A DNA stretch of 64,000 nt from Marinobacter zhejiangensis (GCF_900114775.1 NZ_FOUE01000004.1:310001-374000), one strand, 5' to 3'. Shown: positions 9,191 through 18,755, counted from the stretch's first letter. Made by a program: numbers and translations. Notes: generated from the letters alone by a model not told the origin.

Positions 9191-11896
9191 TTAGAGGAGG
9201 CCAATATGGCGGGCTTTAGCCAGTGCCTCGGTGCGACTTCCTACGTCAAGTTTTCCGTAAAGATTCCGGATATGGGCCTTTACGGTTGTTGCTGCAACGG
9301 CCATTTTCTCGGCTATGTCCTTGTTGGCTAACCCTTCGTTGATCAACCCCAGCACTTCCTGCTCACGTTGGCTGAGCGGTTCAATCAGGCCGTCGGATCC
9401 GGCACCATTGGTGGTTTGGCGGGGGAGTTTTCCAACCCGTTTTTCGAGCGCATCCCGTAGCCGGGTGTGCCAGTGACCAGCGCCCTGAATGCCCTGAGTT
9501 GTAAGCAAAAGGGTCTTTAGTGAATCCGGTTCATCGAGGAAAATCTGAAAAAAGCCTCCCTCTGCGCCATAGTCGAGGGCCCGTTCGAGCATATTGCGGG
9601 CCTCTTCCAGCTGGCCACTAGCCCCAAGCGATGAGGCATAGACAAGCAACACCTCGATAACCAGGCGGCTGTTTTGTTCAGCCTCGGCCTTTGTTAGCAA
9701 GTCGGCGAGTAACGTGCACGCCAGGTCAAACTGCCCCAGCCTGATATGGACCCGTGCCGCACTGACGGCATTTTGGCAATCGTTGAGAGGGCTGCTCTGA
9801 GGGCGTTGCTGCCAATCACGCAGCCAGGCTTTTGCCTTGGAAACCTCATTCGCCGCGAGGTGACAACGAACAAGGAGTGCTCCACTGGCGGGCGGTTCAA
9901 ACACAATATGTTCCCTGCGCCGCCGTGCCACTGACTCTGCGTCTTCCAGCGCTAAGATGGCATCCTCATAGCGCGCCTCGCTGAACGCCTGGTGCCCTCG
10001 AACGTGTTGGATCACAACATGTTGTCCGGGCTCCGTGCCATTTTCCAGGTGATCAAGTAACGGAAGCAGGCTGGCATCCGAGAGCTCCTTCTCTTTCCTC
10101 TCACGGTATATTTCGACCAGCGTGCTGTTCTGCCAGCAGGAGATCAGCCGCGGTTGTGAGGGATCATAGAAGTGGTCGTCTACCCAGGTGCGGATGTCAG
10201 TGGAGGTTTCCAGCGCCTGATCAATCTCACCACGGCTGTACTGAATCCACGCCAGTAGCCCACCACTAGACAGCACCGTGCTGGCCTTGCGCTCCAGCTG
10301 GCCATAACGGACGGAGGCGGCGAGGGCCTCTTCGGCTGCCCCAAGATCGCCTTGACCAAAATAGTCGAGACCCAGCCCATAGTAAGTCACCGACTTGAGC
10401 GGAATCCGGGTATGGTCAATCTCTCTCAGTACCTGCTGAGTCAGGTCTTGTGCGCTTTTATCGTCGCTTTTCGAGCGGGCGATATAAGACCGGATCAGCG
10501 AGATCTCGTTATGAAGGGCTAAAGCACCCTCTGCATCGGGGTGGGAGTCAGCGACGCGGCGGTCAAGGATATCCTCAAGGTCGCTCAGTTGAACTTCGAT
10601 CTGCGACAGCCTGTTGGCAAAGAATAGCCCCCAGATCCTGACCATGAGTAGTTGGGGGCGGTTGATCAAAATATCCGATGGGAGCTTCTGGAGCCACTCT
10701 AGCACCGGGAGGTGGTGCCCACCCTGGATAAGGTTGTTTCCGTGCTGCTCAAGCACCGTTGCGAGTCTTGCCCAGTCTTTCCTTGAAATAACCTGAGCAA
10801 CGGCTTCTTGCACATGGTCGTGTGTCAGAAGCCAGTCGACAGCCCTCTGCTCAAGAAGATTAACCCGGTCGCCGTCAAGGGCTCGTGCACGTTGCAGCAG
10901 GGCATCCCTGAACAGGTCGTGGTAACGGAACCATTCATTTTTGCTGTCCAGCGGGATCACAAACAGGTTCAGTCGAATCAGCCGCTCAAGAAAGGCCTGG
11001 CTGTCGCTATTGGCCCGCATGGCGTCACACAGCGAGCCGGACAGTCGCGAGGTCATAGCGGTATCGAGCAGGAACTGGCGGATGTCTTCGGGTTGCTGAT
11101 CGAGAATTTCGCTGAATACGTAGCGGTTGATTTGTTGGCCGCCGACCTCGAGTGTCTTGGGGCTTTCATCGGCGTTGTCGGGGCTTCGGCCTGACAAGGC
11201 GGTTAGCTGCATGGCCGCCACCCAGCCTTCTGTTTGCCGCCATATCTGGCGAGATTCTTCATCGGACAGCGACAGTGCCATGTAGTCCCGAAAAAAATGG
11301 CGACATTCGGATTCCGAAAACGCCAGTACCTGGGGTTGGATATCGGTCACCCACTGGCGGACGCGCCATCGCTCAAGTGGTAACTCCGGCTCGGTTCGAG
11401 ACGTTATCGTCACGGTGATACCGGGGGGGAGGTAGTCAATGAAGTAGGCGAATTGCCGGTGAATTTTCGGGTCCTGAATCAGGTGAAAGTCATCCAGGAC
11501 AATCGTGCTGAGTGCGGGGGTTTGAGTGAGAGCATTCAGCAGGCCGGCAACGGCACCCTCCATCTCGTGATCTTCAAAGCTCGCAAGCCGGCGGCTGAGC
11601 TGGTCTGTGCCGGTTACGCCACTGTGTTGTGCAGCCCCAATCACATATTGCCAGAACCGTCTCGGGGAGTTGTCGTTCTCATCCAGCGAAAGCCAGGCGA
11701 CATTCTCCGCTAACCCGACGCACCATTGGCTGACCAGGGTTGTTTTCCCATAGCCCGCGGGTGCCACAACAAGGTTGAGGCGTTTCGGAGGACTTGGGTC
11801 CAGCAGACGGTGCAGGCGGGACCGATTAACGGCACGCACATCCGCTGCTGGCTTGAGAAATTTTGTGGTCAGTAGCATGGGAGCTGTATACGACAT
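9191..11896 (-). CDS. MalT/LAL-type LuxR family transcriptional regulator
   Basis: Large STAND regulator (about 901 aa). The N-terminus has the family entry LLTTKF...VNRSRLHRLL, then Walker A APAGYGKTT (about 45-53), a Walker B-like TIVLDDFHLI, a long helical repeat (TPR-like) middle, and a C-terminal LuxR HTH with LSQREQEVLGL and the recognition helix region ATTVKAHIRNLYGKL. Such proteins switch on target genes when ATP and an inducer are bound. ATG at 11896 is chosen; a TTG at 11938 would add 14 residues and an ATG at 11878 would remove six. P. aeruginosa has a comparable gene (PA1759) near pabB-thrH-cysH-cysB. The inducer is unknown; AlkS (alkanes) and MalT (maltotriose) are relatives, and no target operon adjoins it. 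Confidence 0.88.
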   Translation of the reverse strand: MSYTAPMLLTTKFLKPAADVRAVNRSRLHRLLDPSPPKRLNLVVAPAGYGKTTLVSQWCVGLAENVAWLSLDENDNSPRRFWQYVIGAAQHSGVTGTDQLSRRLASFEDHEMEGAVAGLLNALTQTPALSTIVLDDFHLIQDPKIHRQFAYFIDYLPPGITVTITSRTEPELPLERWRVRQWVTDIQPQVLAFSESECRHFFRDYMALSLSDEESRQIWRQTEGWVAAMQLTALSGRSPDNADESPKTLEVGGQQINRYVFSEILDQQPEDIRQFLLDTAMTSRLSGSLCDAMRANSDSQAFLERLIRLNLFVIPLDSKNEWFRYHDLFRDALLQRARALDGDRVNLLEQRAVDWLLTHDHVQEAVAQVISRKDWARLATVLEQHGNNLIQGGHHLPVLEWLQKLPSDILINRPQLLMVRIWGLFFANRLSQIEVQLSDLEDILDRRVADSHPDAEGALALHNEISLIRSYIARSKSDDKSAQDLTQQVLREIDHTRIPLKSVTYYGLGLDYFGQGDLGAAEEALAASVRYGQLERKASTVLSSGGLLAWIQYSRGEIDQALETSTDIRTWVDDHFYDPSQPRLISCWQNSTLVEIYRERKEKELSDASLLPLLDHLENGTEPGQHVVIQHVRGHQAFSEARYEDAILALEDAESVARRRREHIVFEPPASGALLVRCHLAANEVSKAKAWLRDWQQRPQSSPLNDCQNAVSAARVHIRLGQFDLACTLLADLLTKAEAEQNSRLVIEVLLVYASSLGASGQLEEARNMLERALDYGAEGGFFQIFLDEPDSLKTLLLTTQGIQGAGHWHTRLRDALEKRVGKLPRQTTNGAGSDGLIEPLSQREQEVLGLINEGLANKDIAEKMAVAATTVKAHIRNLYGKLDVGSRTEALAKARHIGLL

Positions 11897-12070
11897 TGTT
11901 GCTTCAATGAATTGTCTGATTTGAGCCGGTGAAGTCAAGGGGTGCTAGATCATTTTGTTACCAGTTGAGCGGGCGCTCGTTGAGATTTGGTCTAAACTGA
12001 CAGAGCAAGGGCTATGTATTCTAAAAAAGTATGAAAAATAAAGTTTTTATGCGTATTCTTGGGGCTGTAG

Positions 12071-13105
<1,035 letters not shown>

Positions 13106-13141
13106 ACCTACTAGTGAGTTGCTGTGTTAGCGGATAACACT

Positions 13142-13168
13142 AAAAAAGGCCCAGAGTGGGCCTTTTTT
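13142..13168. terminator. Bidirectional terminator between cysB and cysH
   Basis: Perfect 12-bp stem (13142-13153 with 13157-13168) with a three-base loop, six As on one side and six Ts on the other, so it works in both directions for the convergent genes. Confidence 0.9.
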
Positions 13169-13194
13169 GTAGGTGGCGGAATAGACGCTGGCGG

Positions 13195-13917
13195 TCAGTC
13201 GTGGGCGATGATGTTGCCAGCGTGCAGGCCGCACTCTTTTTTGGTCGCCTCTTCCCACCACCAGCGGCCTTCCCGTTCATGTTGCCCAGGCAGGACAGGG
13301 CGGGTACAAGGCTGGCAACCGATACTGATGAAGCCTTTCTCGTGGAGTTTGTTGTAGGGAGCTTCAGTCATCCGAATGTAGTCCCACACTTCCTTCGATG
13401 ACCAGTTGGCCAAGGGGTTGAACTTGATCAGCTGCTTGTCGTCGGTCGAGAACGCCGTATCGATCTGTACAACCGGGACGTCGTTGCGAGTTCCGGGGCT
13501 CTGATCTTTACGCTGCCCGGTAATCCAGGCATCAACCATTGCCAGCTTCCGGCGTAGGGGGGCTACTTTGCGGATGCCGCAGCACTCGGAATGCCCATCT
13601 TCATAAAAGCTGAACATACCCTTCTTTTTAACGAGCGCTTCGACCTCGGTCGACTCTGGAAACATGACCTCGATTTCGATGCCGTAGTGCTTTCGAACCT
13701 GGTCAATAAACTCATAGGTTTCCGGATGAAGCCGGCCGGTATCAAGGGTAAACACCCGGAGGTTGTCGGTTAGCTTATGGGCAAGCTCGATCAGCGCGAC
13801 GTCCTCGGCTCCGCTGAAGGAGATGGCAATGTTGTCGTAGCGAGCCAGCGCGGCCTTGAGAATTGCGCGAGGGCTTTGGTCTGCGAGTTCCTGCTGAAGC
13901 TGTTCAATATCGGTCAT
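13195..13917 (-). CDS. cysH: Assimilatory adenylyl-sulfate reductase CysH (Fe-S type)
   Basis: Reduces activated sulfate to sulfite with thioredoxin. The 240-residue protein has the nucleotide-binding [10 protein letters not shown] (33-42) and both cysteine pairs of the [4Fe-4S] group: Cys112-Cys113 and Cys201-Cys204. The catalytic Cys229 lies in ECGLH near the C-terminus. The cysteine pairs indicate APS rather than PAPS as substrate, as in Pseudomonas. The ATG at 13917 is chosen over an upstream in-frame start at 14022 since the family begins here. It is convergent with its expected activator gene cysB. Confidence 0.93.
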   Translation of the reverse strand: MTDIEQLQQELADQSPRAILKAALARYDNIAISFSGAEDVALIELAHKLTDNLRVFTLDTGRLHPETYEFIDQVRKHYGIEIEVMFPESTEVEALVKKKGMFSFYEDGHSECCGIRKVAPLRRKLAMVDAWITGQRKDQSPGTRNDVPVVQIDTAFSTDDKQLIKFNPLANWSSKEVWDYIRMTEAPYNKLHEKGFISIGCQPCTRPVLPGQHEREGRWWWEEATKKECGLHAGNIIAHD

Positions 13918-13986
13918 GGCACGCTTGAGTCTATGTAAGTGTGTGACAAATCTACCATTGTGCTGGTATTTACCGAAAGAAAATGG

Positions 13987-14004
13987 CGGTATATCGATAT
14001 ACCG
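13987..14004. promoter_or_regulatory. 18-bp perfect palindrome between cysH and thrH
   Basis: CGGTATATCGATATACCG reads the same on both strands without a mismatch. It lies about 70 bases before the cysH start and 96 before the thrH start, a position suited to an operator acting on either or both divergent promoters. No known consensus that I recall matches it, so the binding protein is unassigned. Confidence 0.5.
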
Positions 14005-14099
14005 GTGCCAAGGCCGGTGCATTCGCTTACGGATTTTTCTATCATACGACCTTCATCTGGGGCATCAGCCCGTTTATAGACAGAAATTAGGAGATCGCA

Positions 14100-14708
14100 G
14101 TGGAACTCGCTTGCCTTGACCTTGAAGGGGTACTGATCCCAGAAATCTGGATCGCATTTGCCGAGAAAACGGGAATTGAGGAGCTCAAGGCAACCACCCG
14201 TGATATTCCGGACTACGATGTGCTTATGACTCAGCGTCTGCGCATTCTGGACGAGCATGGCTATGGCCTGAACGAAATCCAGGAAGTTATCGGTACGCTT
14301 GATCCTCTGGAAGGGGCTCGAGAGTTCCTGGACTGGCTTCGTGAACGTTTCCAGGTGGTTATTCTTTCAGACACCTTCTATGAGTTTGCCATGCCATTGA
14401 TGGCCAAGCTGGGCTTTCCTGCGCTGCTGTGCCATAAGCTCGAAGTGGCTGAAAACGGTCGCATCACCAACTACCTGTTGCGCCAGCGTGACCCCAAGCG
14501 GCAGTCCGTACGCGCATTCCAGTTGCTCAACTATCGGGTCATTGCGGCGGGCGACTCCTATAACGACACCACAATGCTGGCTCAGGCCGAAGAAGGCATC
14601 CTGTTCCACGCACCCCAGAATGTGATCGACGAATTCCCGCAGTTCCCGGCCGTTCATGACTTCGAAGCGCTGAAAGAGACCTTCCTGCGTCTTAGCAATC
14701 GTTTCTGA
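14100..14708 (+). CDS. thrH: Bifunctional phosphoserine phosphatase / homoserine phosphotransferase ThrH
   Basis: HAD-superfamily enzyme (202 aa) known from P. aeruginosa to dephosphorylate phosphoserine and move the phosphate to homoserine. The nucleophile loop is LDLEGVLIP with Asp7; the second motif is ILSDTF and the third is AAGDSYNDTTML. The start is GTG at 14100 with AGGAG at 14089-14093, six bases away. Length equals known ThrH proteins (about 203). It is transcribed away from cysH and convergently to pabB, the same arrangement of neighbours as in P. aeruginosa. Confidence 0.94.
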   Translation: MELACLDLEGVLIPEIWIAFAEKTGIEELKATTRDIPDYDVLMTQRLRILDEHGYGLNEIQEVIGTLDPLEGAREFLDWLRERFQVVILSDTFYEFAMPLMAKLGFPALLCHKLEVAENGRITNYLLRQRDPKRQSVRAFQLLNYRVIAAGDSYNDTTMLAQAEEGILFHAPQNVIDEFPQFPAVHDFEALKETFLRLSNRF

Positions 14709-14734
14709 AGCCAGCGAAAGCCGGTGATGATATG

Positions 14735-14775
14735 AAAGGTCGCTTCCAGGATAACTGAAGCGGCCTTTCTTTTTT
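14735..14775 (+). terminator. Intrinsic terminator after thrH
   Basis: 12-bp stem (14735-14746 with 14757-14768, one T-G pair, 10-nt loop) followed by C and six Ts. It is oriented mainly for thrH; in the other direction only three As precede it, so pabB termination there would be weak. Confidence 0.85.
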
Positions 14776-14782
14776 GGTTCGC

Positions 14783-16111
14783 TTAGCCCTTGTTTTCTGC
14801 AGTGCCAAACGCGAGGTTCAGTTCATTCATTAACGGGCCAACTTTGTCCAGGGTCTCCTGAAGTTCGGAATCGGGGTTGGAATCCGCAACAATACCCCCG
14901 CCGCCATGGCAATAAAGCGTGTCGCCGCGGGCATACAGGGTCCGGATGGCGATGTTGCTGTATAGATCACCCCGTGGATTCATCGCGAAAACGGAGCCGC
15001 AATAGGGGCCTCGGGGACTGACTTCGAGTTCGCGGATGATTTCCATGGCGCGTATTTTGGGAGCGCCGGTAATCGAGCCCCCCGGGAAGCCCTGGGCTAA
15101 CGCTTTTACAGGGTGAATCGCCGGATCAAGTTCGCCAGTGACCGTGCTCACCAGGTGATGCACATTGCGATAGCTCTCAAGATAGAGGATCTGGTCGGCG
15201 CGAATGGTGCCGGGTTGGCAAAAGCGACCGAGGTCGTTTCGCAACAGGTCGACAATCATGATGTTTTCAGCCCGGTCTTTGGGGCTGGTCAGCAGATCCT
15301 GGGCGAGTTTCTGGTCGTCTTCCGGGGTTTTGCCGCGGGGCCGTGTTCCTTTAATGGGGCGGGTAACCACATGCCCTTGGTCGATCTCCAGGAAACTTTC
15401 TGGCGATATCGACAGCACGGGGTCTCCGTCAATGCTCACGTACGCCGAGTGCGCGGTCGGAAACCGGCGGGTGAGGTGTTGATAGGCCAGCCACAGGTTG
15501 CCCTGGTAGCGTGCCTGGAACCGGTGGGAAAGGTTCACCTGGTAACAGTCACCGGCCACGATGTAATCAAGGATTTTTAGAACATTGCCCTTGAAACGTT
15601 CGCCCGGCTCATCTTGTGAAAACGGCGCAATGGTAAGTGACTCTTCCTGGCCCGATGTACGGGCGGTCATTACCAGTTGCTCAAGCCGTGTGGTGACATC
15701 CGGGTCGGCCTCAGAGGACAGGTGAAGCTCCATTTTCAATGGGTCTGCCGTCGGGGTCAGGAACCAGCCATAATGCGCAGCCCTGATAGCGGGGCGGGCG
15801 CCTGCTGGAGCCAGTGGCCGGAGCGCCTTTTCTATTCCGTAGCCCGCCTCATACTCAAAAATCCCCGCCAGCTTCTGACCTGGCTTCAATCTGGCACCGA
15901 CTTGCTCAAGCTGTAGTTCAATGTCGTCGCAACTCTGCCCGTCGCTCGCGATGTGCATGGAAGGTTGTGCGGCCATCCAGCTTTGGGTCTGATCTCCCTG
16001 CCATTCACCGTTACCAAAACAGACAAAGCCGGGTAGGGACGCGATCGCAGTGAGAAAACGATCACGGTGTTGTTGTGAATCAAGGTGCAGGATGTAAAGG
16101 CGTTCGGACAT
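14783..16111 (-). CDS. pabB: Aminodeoxychorismate synthase component I PabB
   Basis: Joins chorismate and ammonia to give aminodeoxychorismate for folate synthesis. The 442-residue protein has the chorismate-binding fold with PIKGTRPRG around Lys254, the residue that marks PabB and not anthranilate synthase (TrpE has Ala there). It also shows IVDLLRNDLGR and the C-terminal GGGIVADSNPDSE. The N-terminal 120 residues match the TrpE/PabB N-terminal domain. The glutaminase partner PabA is not nearby. It is divergent from a secreted-protein gene; the 135 bases between them must hold both promoters. Confidence 0.93.
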   Translation of the reverse strand: MSERLYILHLDSQQHRDRFLTAIASLPGFVCFGNGEWQGDQTQSWMAAQPSMHIASDGQSCDDIELQLEQVGARLKPGQKLAGIFEYEAGYGIEKALRPLAPAGARPAIRAAHYGWFLTPTADPLKMELHLSSEADPDVTTRLEQLVMTARTSGQEESLTIAPFSQDEPGERFKGNVLKILDYIVAGDCYQVNLSHRFQARYQGNLWLAYQHLTRRFPTAHSAYVSIDGDPVLSISPESFLEIDQGHVVTRPIKGTRPRGKTPEDDQKLAQDLLTSPKDRAENIMIVDLLRNDLGRFCQPGTIRADQILYLESYRNVHHLVSTVTGELDPAIHPVKALAQGFPGGSITGAPKIRAMEIIRELEVSPRGPYCGSVFAMNPRGDLYSNIAIRTLYARGDTLYCHGGGGIVADSNPDSELQETLDKVGPLMNELNLAFGTAENKG

Positions 16112-16246
16112 GGGGTGCTTTGATTGGTCGTAACGGCATTTGAAGCGAGAAAGTCCGTCATTATCTCAAAGATTCGGGCCCGTGAAACGCGGATTCGATC
16201 GATTGGAATCACTTTTGGTCAAAACAATGATAAATCAGGAGGACCT

Positions 16247-16810
16247 GTGAAGAAGTCAGGACTAATTTGCTCGGTTGTTGCAGCGAGCTTGTTTTCTGTT
16301 TCATCGATGGCTCTGGCGCAGCAGGAAGACGCACCGGCCCAGCCAACGGCTGAGCAGATTGCTCAAGAGGTTCAGGGAAATACCCGTTTTATTGCACAGA
16401 ATGCGCTGAGTAAGGCCAAGTCTTTACTTGAATACTATGGCGACTTTGCCCCCTTCGGCCTGGCGCTGTTCCCAAATGGCGATATCAAATACGTTTGGGC
16501 GGTTCGCCCTGGCGAAGAAGTTGAGAACCTCAACGCTCCGTTGGTGCTTAACACTGTTCGTACCGCTTTGGGTACGCAGGCCCAGGCCGGACGTATTCTG
16601 GGGTCGGCTGTCGTCTACAAGTACCAAGCGACAGGTGACGCAGAGGAGCCCCAGATTAATATTGAACTAGAGTACCTGGGTGGGTTTTCTCAGGTCTTAG
16701 CCACCCGCTATACCGAAACTGACGAAGGGTACCAGTATAGTGAAGGGGTGTTTGGCAGCTTTAACCCGATCGTTTTTGCGGAGAACAATGCTGGGGTTGA
16801 AGCCAACTGA
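16247..16810 (+). CDS. Secreted protein of unknown function
   Basis: I do not recognise a family. The start is GTG at 16247, with AGGAGG at 16238-16243 directly upstream; the longer in-frame reading from 16124 has no ribosome site. Residues 1-23 form a clean signal peptide ending SSMALA before QQED. The mature part (about 164 aa) has a helical segment, the block FGLALFPNGDIKYVWAVRP and a C-terminal GVFGSFNPIVF, with no cysteine and no membrane helix, so a periplasmic or outer-face protein is expected. It lies between pabB (divergent) and the DUF6160-type gene; no terminator was found between the two, so partial read-through is possible. Confidence 0.7.
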   Translation: MKKSGLICSVVAASLFSVSSMALAQQEDAPAQPTAEQIAQEVQGNTRFIAQNALSKAKSLLEYYGDFAPFGLALFPNGDIKYVWAVRPGEEVENLNAPLVLNTVRTALGTQAQAGRILGSAVVYKYQATGDAEEPQINIELEYLGGFSQVLATRYTETDEGYQYSEGVFGSFNPIVFAENNAGVEAN

Positions 16811-16947
16811 CGGTGAAGTGAGACGCGGTTCTTGTAAAAAAGTGAAACGAGTCTCAGGGGAATGTAATTGGGTGTAAGTGGTTAGTTAATTATTGTGCGC
16901 CGGATCTCAGATTCCCCCTCACGGGTCTGCAAAACTAATCCTGCGGT

Positions 16948-16999
16948 TAAGGAAAAAATGATCGCAACAAAAATAATAGAAATATTCCTTACTAAGGAG
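16948..16999 (+). promoter_or_regulatory. Leader with alternative pairings around the Shine-Dalgarno
   Basis: The Shine-Dalgarno AAGGAG (16994-16999) can pair with TTCCTT (16985-16990) across a three-base loop, hiding the ribosome site of the gene at 17007. The same TTCCTTA (16985-16991) is also complementary to TAAGGAA at 16948-16954, which would leave the ribosome site free. The two pairings exclude each other. This is the usual logic of a translational switch or RNA thermometer, but the stems are short (6-7 bp) and the reading is a suggestion only. Confidence 0.35.
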
Positions 17000-17006
17000 A
17001 ACAATT

Positions 17007-17948
17007 ATGAAAGGCCTGAAGAAAATTGCTCTGGCAACTGCGGTTGCAGCTGTACCTTTTGCCGCCCAAGCTGAACTGCGCGCTATCGACGACGCAGCCA
17101 TGGGTGATGTTACCGGTCAGTCCGGTATCACTGTTGAGTTGTCTGCCGAAGTAAGCGTTGGCGAAATCGCTTATCAGGACGACGGTTTCCTGGCCATCAC
17201 TGGCGTGACCATCGGTGGTGCGGCTCCTGGAACTGCTCTTGATGACGTTAAAGTGTACATCGACGTTGCTGGTACTGGCGGTATCGCTGACACTGGTGCT
17301 CAAGCTATGGGCTCTCAGTACCTGACTGGCGCTGCTGCTGCTAGCGGCGGTGTTGTAGCTTGGTCCGACACTAACCCTGGTCGCGACACTATGCCGACTG
17401 TTCAAGACGGTGACCTGGTTATTGGTCTGCGTTCTGTGTCTGGCATGCCGATCGACTACGGCGTTAGCGTAGGCAGCGTGTCTCTGGCTAAGAGCACCAG
17501 CACTGTTGGCGACCTGGCCTCTACCGCTGGAACCACTCTGGTTTCTAATATGAACATCACTGGTCTGCTGGGTCCGATCGACATCGTGATTCAGGAAGAC
17601 ACCAGCGTGATGAACATCAACGCCTACTTCAACGCTCAGGGCACTCTGAACGCTGACTTCGTTGGCACTTACCTGGATTTCGAGCTGCACAACCGTCGTG
17701 GTGCTGACACCAACAACCTGAACATCGGTGGTGGTGCGGTTGACACTTCTTTCGCTCACGCTCAGGTTGATATCGGCCTGGCCACCAACGCTGCTGGCGA
17801 AGATGCCCTGGCATTCAACGTCAACAACTTCTCTGGTGACCTGGATCTGACCAACATTCGTATGGGTAACGCAGCCAACCCAAGTATCGGTAATGTTTAC
17901 ATGACCGACGTTGCTGTAAATGCTCAGATGACTGTTTACGGTCACTAA
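17007..17948 (+). CDS. DUF6160-like, probably very highly expressed secreted protein
   Basis: Signal peptide of 22 residues (ends AAQA) and a 291-residue mature part rich in Gly, Ala, Asp and Val, with no cysteine. It opens with ELRAIDDAAMGDVTGQSGIT; the VTGQ-GIT pattern is typical of DUF6160 proteins, a family that includes FilA, a putative pilus-system protein of Acinetobacter. A beta-strand-rich, surface or fibre protein is the likeliest guess. Codon use is unlike the neighbours: almost only ggt, gct, ctg, aac and gac type codons, the mark of a very highly expressed gene. SD AAGGAG at 16994-16999 is seven bases from the ATG. A strong terminator follows. No chaperone or usher gene adjoins it. 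Confidence 0.75.
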   Translation: MKGLKKIALATAVAAVPFAAQAELRAIDDAAMGDVTGQSGITVELSAEVSVGEIAYQDDGFLAITGVTIGGAAPGTALDDVKVYIDVAGTGGIADTGAQAMGSQYLTGAAAASGGVVAWSDTNPGRDTMPTVQDGDLVIGLRSVSGMPIDYGVSVGSVSLAKSTSTVGDLASTAGTTLVSNMNITGLLGPIDIVIQEDTSVMNINAYFNAQGTLNADFVGTYLDFELHNRRGADTNNLNIGGGAVDTSFAHAQVDIGLATNAAGEDALAFNVNNFSGDLDLTNIRMGNAANPSIGNVYMTDVAVNAQMTVYGH

Positions 17949-17973
17949 GCTGATCTTCAGCTTCGGCTGAGAG

Positions 17974-18000
17974 AAAACCACCCTTTGGGGTGGTTTTTTT
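17974..18000 (+). terminator. Intrinsic terminator after the DUF6160-like gene
   Basis: 10-bp stem (17974-17983 with 17988-17997, TTTG loop) ending in a run of seven Ts (17994-18000). Confidence 0.9.
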
Positions 18001-18044
18001 ATGGGCGCTTGTTTGTGCCCAATGTGGTTTGCATCGACAAAAAG

Positions 18045-18068
18045 AAAGGGCCTCCGAGGAGGCCCTTT
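18045..18068 (-). terminator. Intrinsic terminator for the secreted-protein gene at 18099
   Basis: Perfect 10-bp stem (18045-18054 with 18059-18068) with a CGAG loop. The A-rich left flank gives a U-rich end on minus-strand transcripts; the right flank has no T run. Confidence 0.75.
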
Positions 18069-18098
18069 GTGTGTTTCCCGGCTTAAGCGAGAGGAGGT

Positions 18099-18716
18099 TT
18101 ACTGCTCCGGCACCTGAATAGAGAGGTCGAATCCGCCGCCTGGGCGAGGTACAAGTGTGATGGGGCCTTCGTCAATGCCTTGCGGCAGGGTGATCTGATC
18201 AATGCCGGGCGGGTTGCCAATCGACAGATTAAGGTTGCTGCCATCAAAGGCGATACCCAACTGATCGTTCAGGAAGGTTTGGGCAAAGGGACCTTCGGGG
18301 ATCACCAGCTGTTCCCCAAAAATAATGGGCGGAATGTTGAGGATCTGATAGTCCGGCGGCTGAATGGCGGCGATCTCGGATGTCGGGGTGAGAAGGGTGC
18401 GGCGGATGAATTCTTCCTCGGCTTCTTTCAGTGAGGCAAAACGTTCTTCGTCCTCACGGAACTGGAATTCCGCCCGCTCTGCCTCGGCTTCGGACTCCAT
18501 CTGCACAGGTTCCCCCGGGGAAATTGTGAGGGATCGCAAGATACGACGACGGTCTTCTTCGGCTCGCTGCTGTTGTCTTGGCACGACAATAACCGCGGAA
18601 TCTTTAACGTACGTTTCAACCATTTCGTCTGACGTCAGGGTCCGTACGCCTGCAAATGCCGGCAGACTACCCACTGCCCCGATAATGGCAGTTAACAGGA
18701 TAGATTGTTGTTTCAT
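18099..18716 (-). CDS. Secreted protein of unknown function beside the DUF6160-like gene
   Basis: A 205-residue protein with a signal peptide ending at PAFA. The mature start is GVRTLTSDEMVETYVKDSA, which lines up without gaps with the mature start of the DUF6160-like neighbour (shared Arg and Met and mostly conservative changes). Then comes a charged, Glu/Arg-rich helical region (about 48-105, coiled-coil-like) and a Pro/Gly/Ile-rich tail (110-205). No cysteine and no known domain were recognised. It is convergent with the DUF6160-like gene, each with its own terminator. A role as a helper or periplasmic partner is a guess. Confidence 0.7.
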   Translation of the reverse strand: MKQQSILLTAIIGAVGSLPAFAGVRTLTSDEMVETYVKDSAVIVVPRQQQRAEEDRRRILRSLTISPGEPVQMESEAEAERAEFQFREDEERFASLKEAEEEFIRRTLLTPTSEIAAIQPPDYQILNIPPIIFGEQLVIPEGPFAQTFLNDQLGIAFDGSNLNLSIGNPPGIDQITLPQGIDEGPITLVPRPGGGFDLSIQVPEQ

Positions 18717-18740
18717 GAGCGGCCTCAGGCTATTAACCAG

Positions 18741-18755
18741 AACATTTAAAATGTT
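18741..18755. promoter_or_regulatory. Near-palindrome upstream of the 18099-18716 gene
   Basis: AACATTT and AAATGTT flank one central A, 25 bases before the start codon of the minus-strand secreted protein. The position fits an operator or an AT-rich promoter element. Confidence 0.3.

Noticed and set aside
16992..17981. 329-residue open frame on the minus strand opposite the DUF6160-like gene
   Set aside because: It mirrors the extreme codon bias of the plus-strand gene, has no ribosome site or signal, and the plus frame has a signal peptide, SD and terminator.
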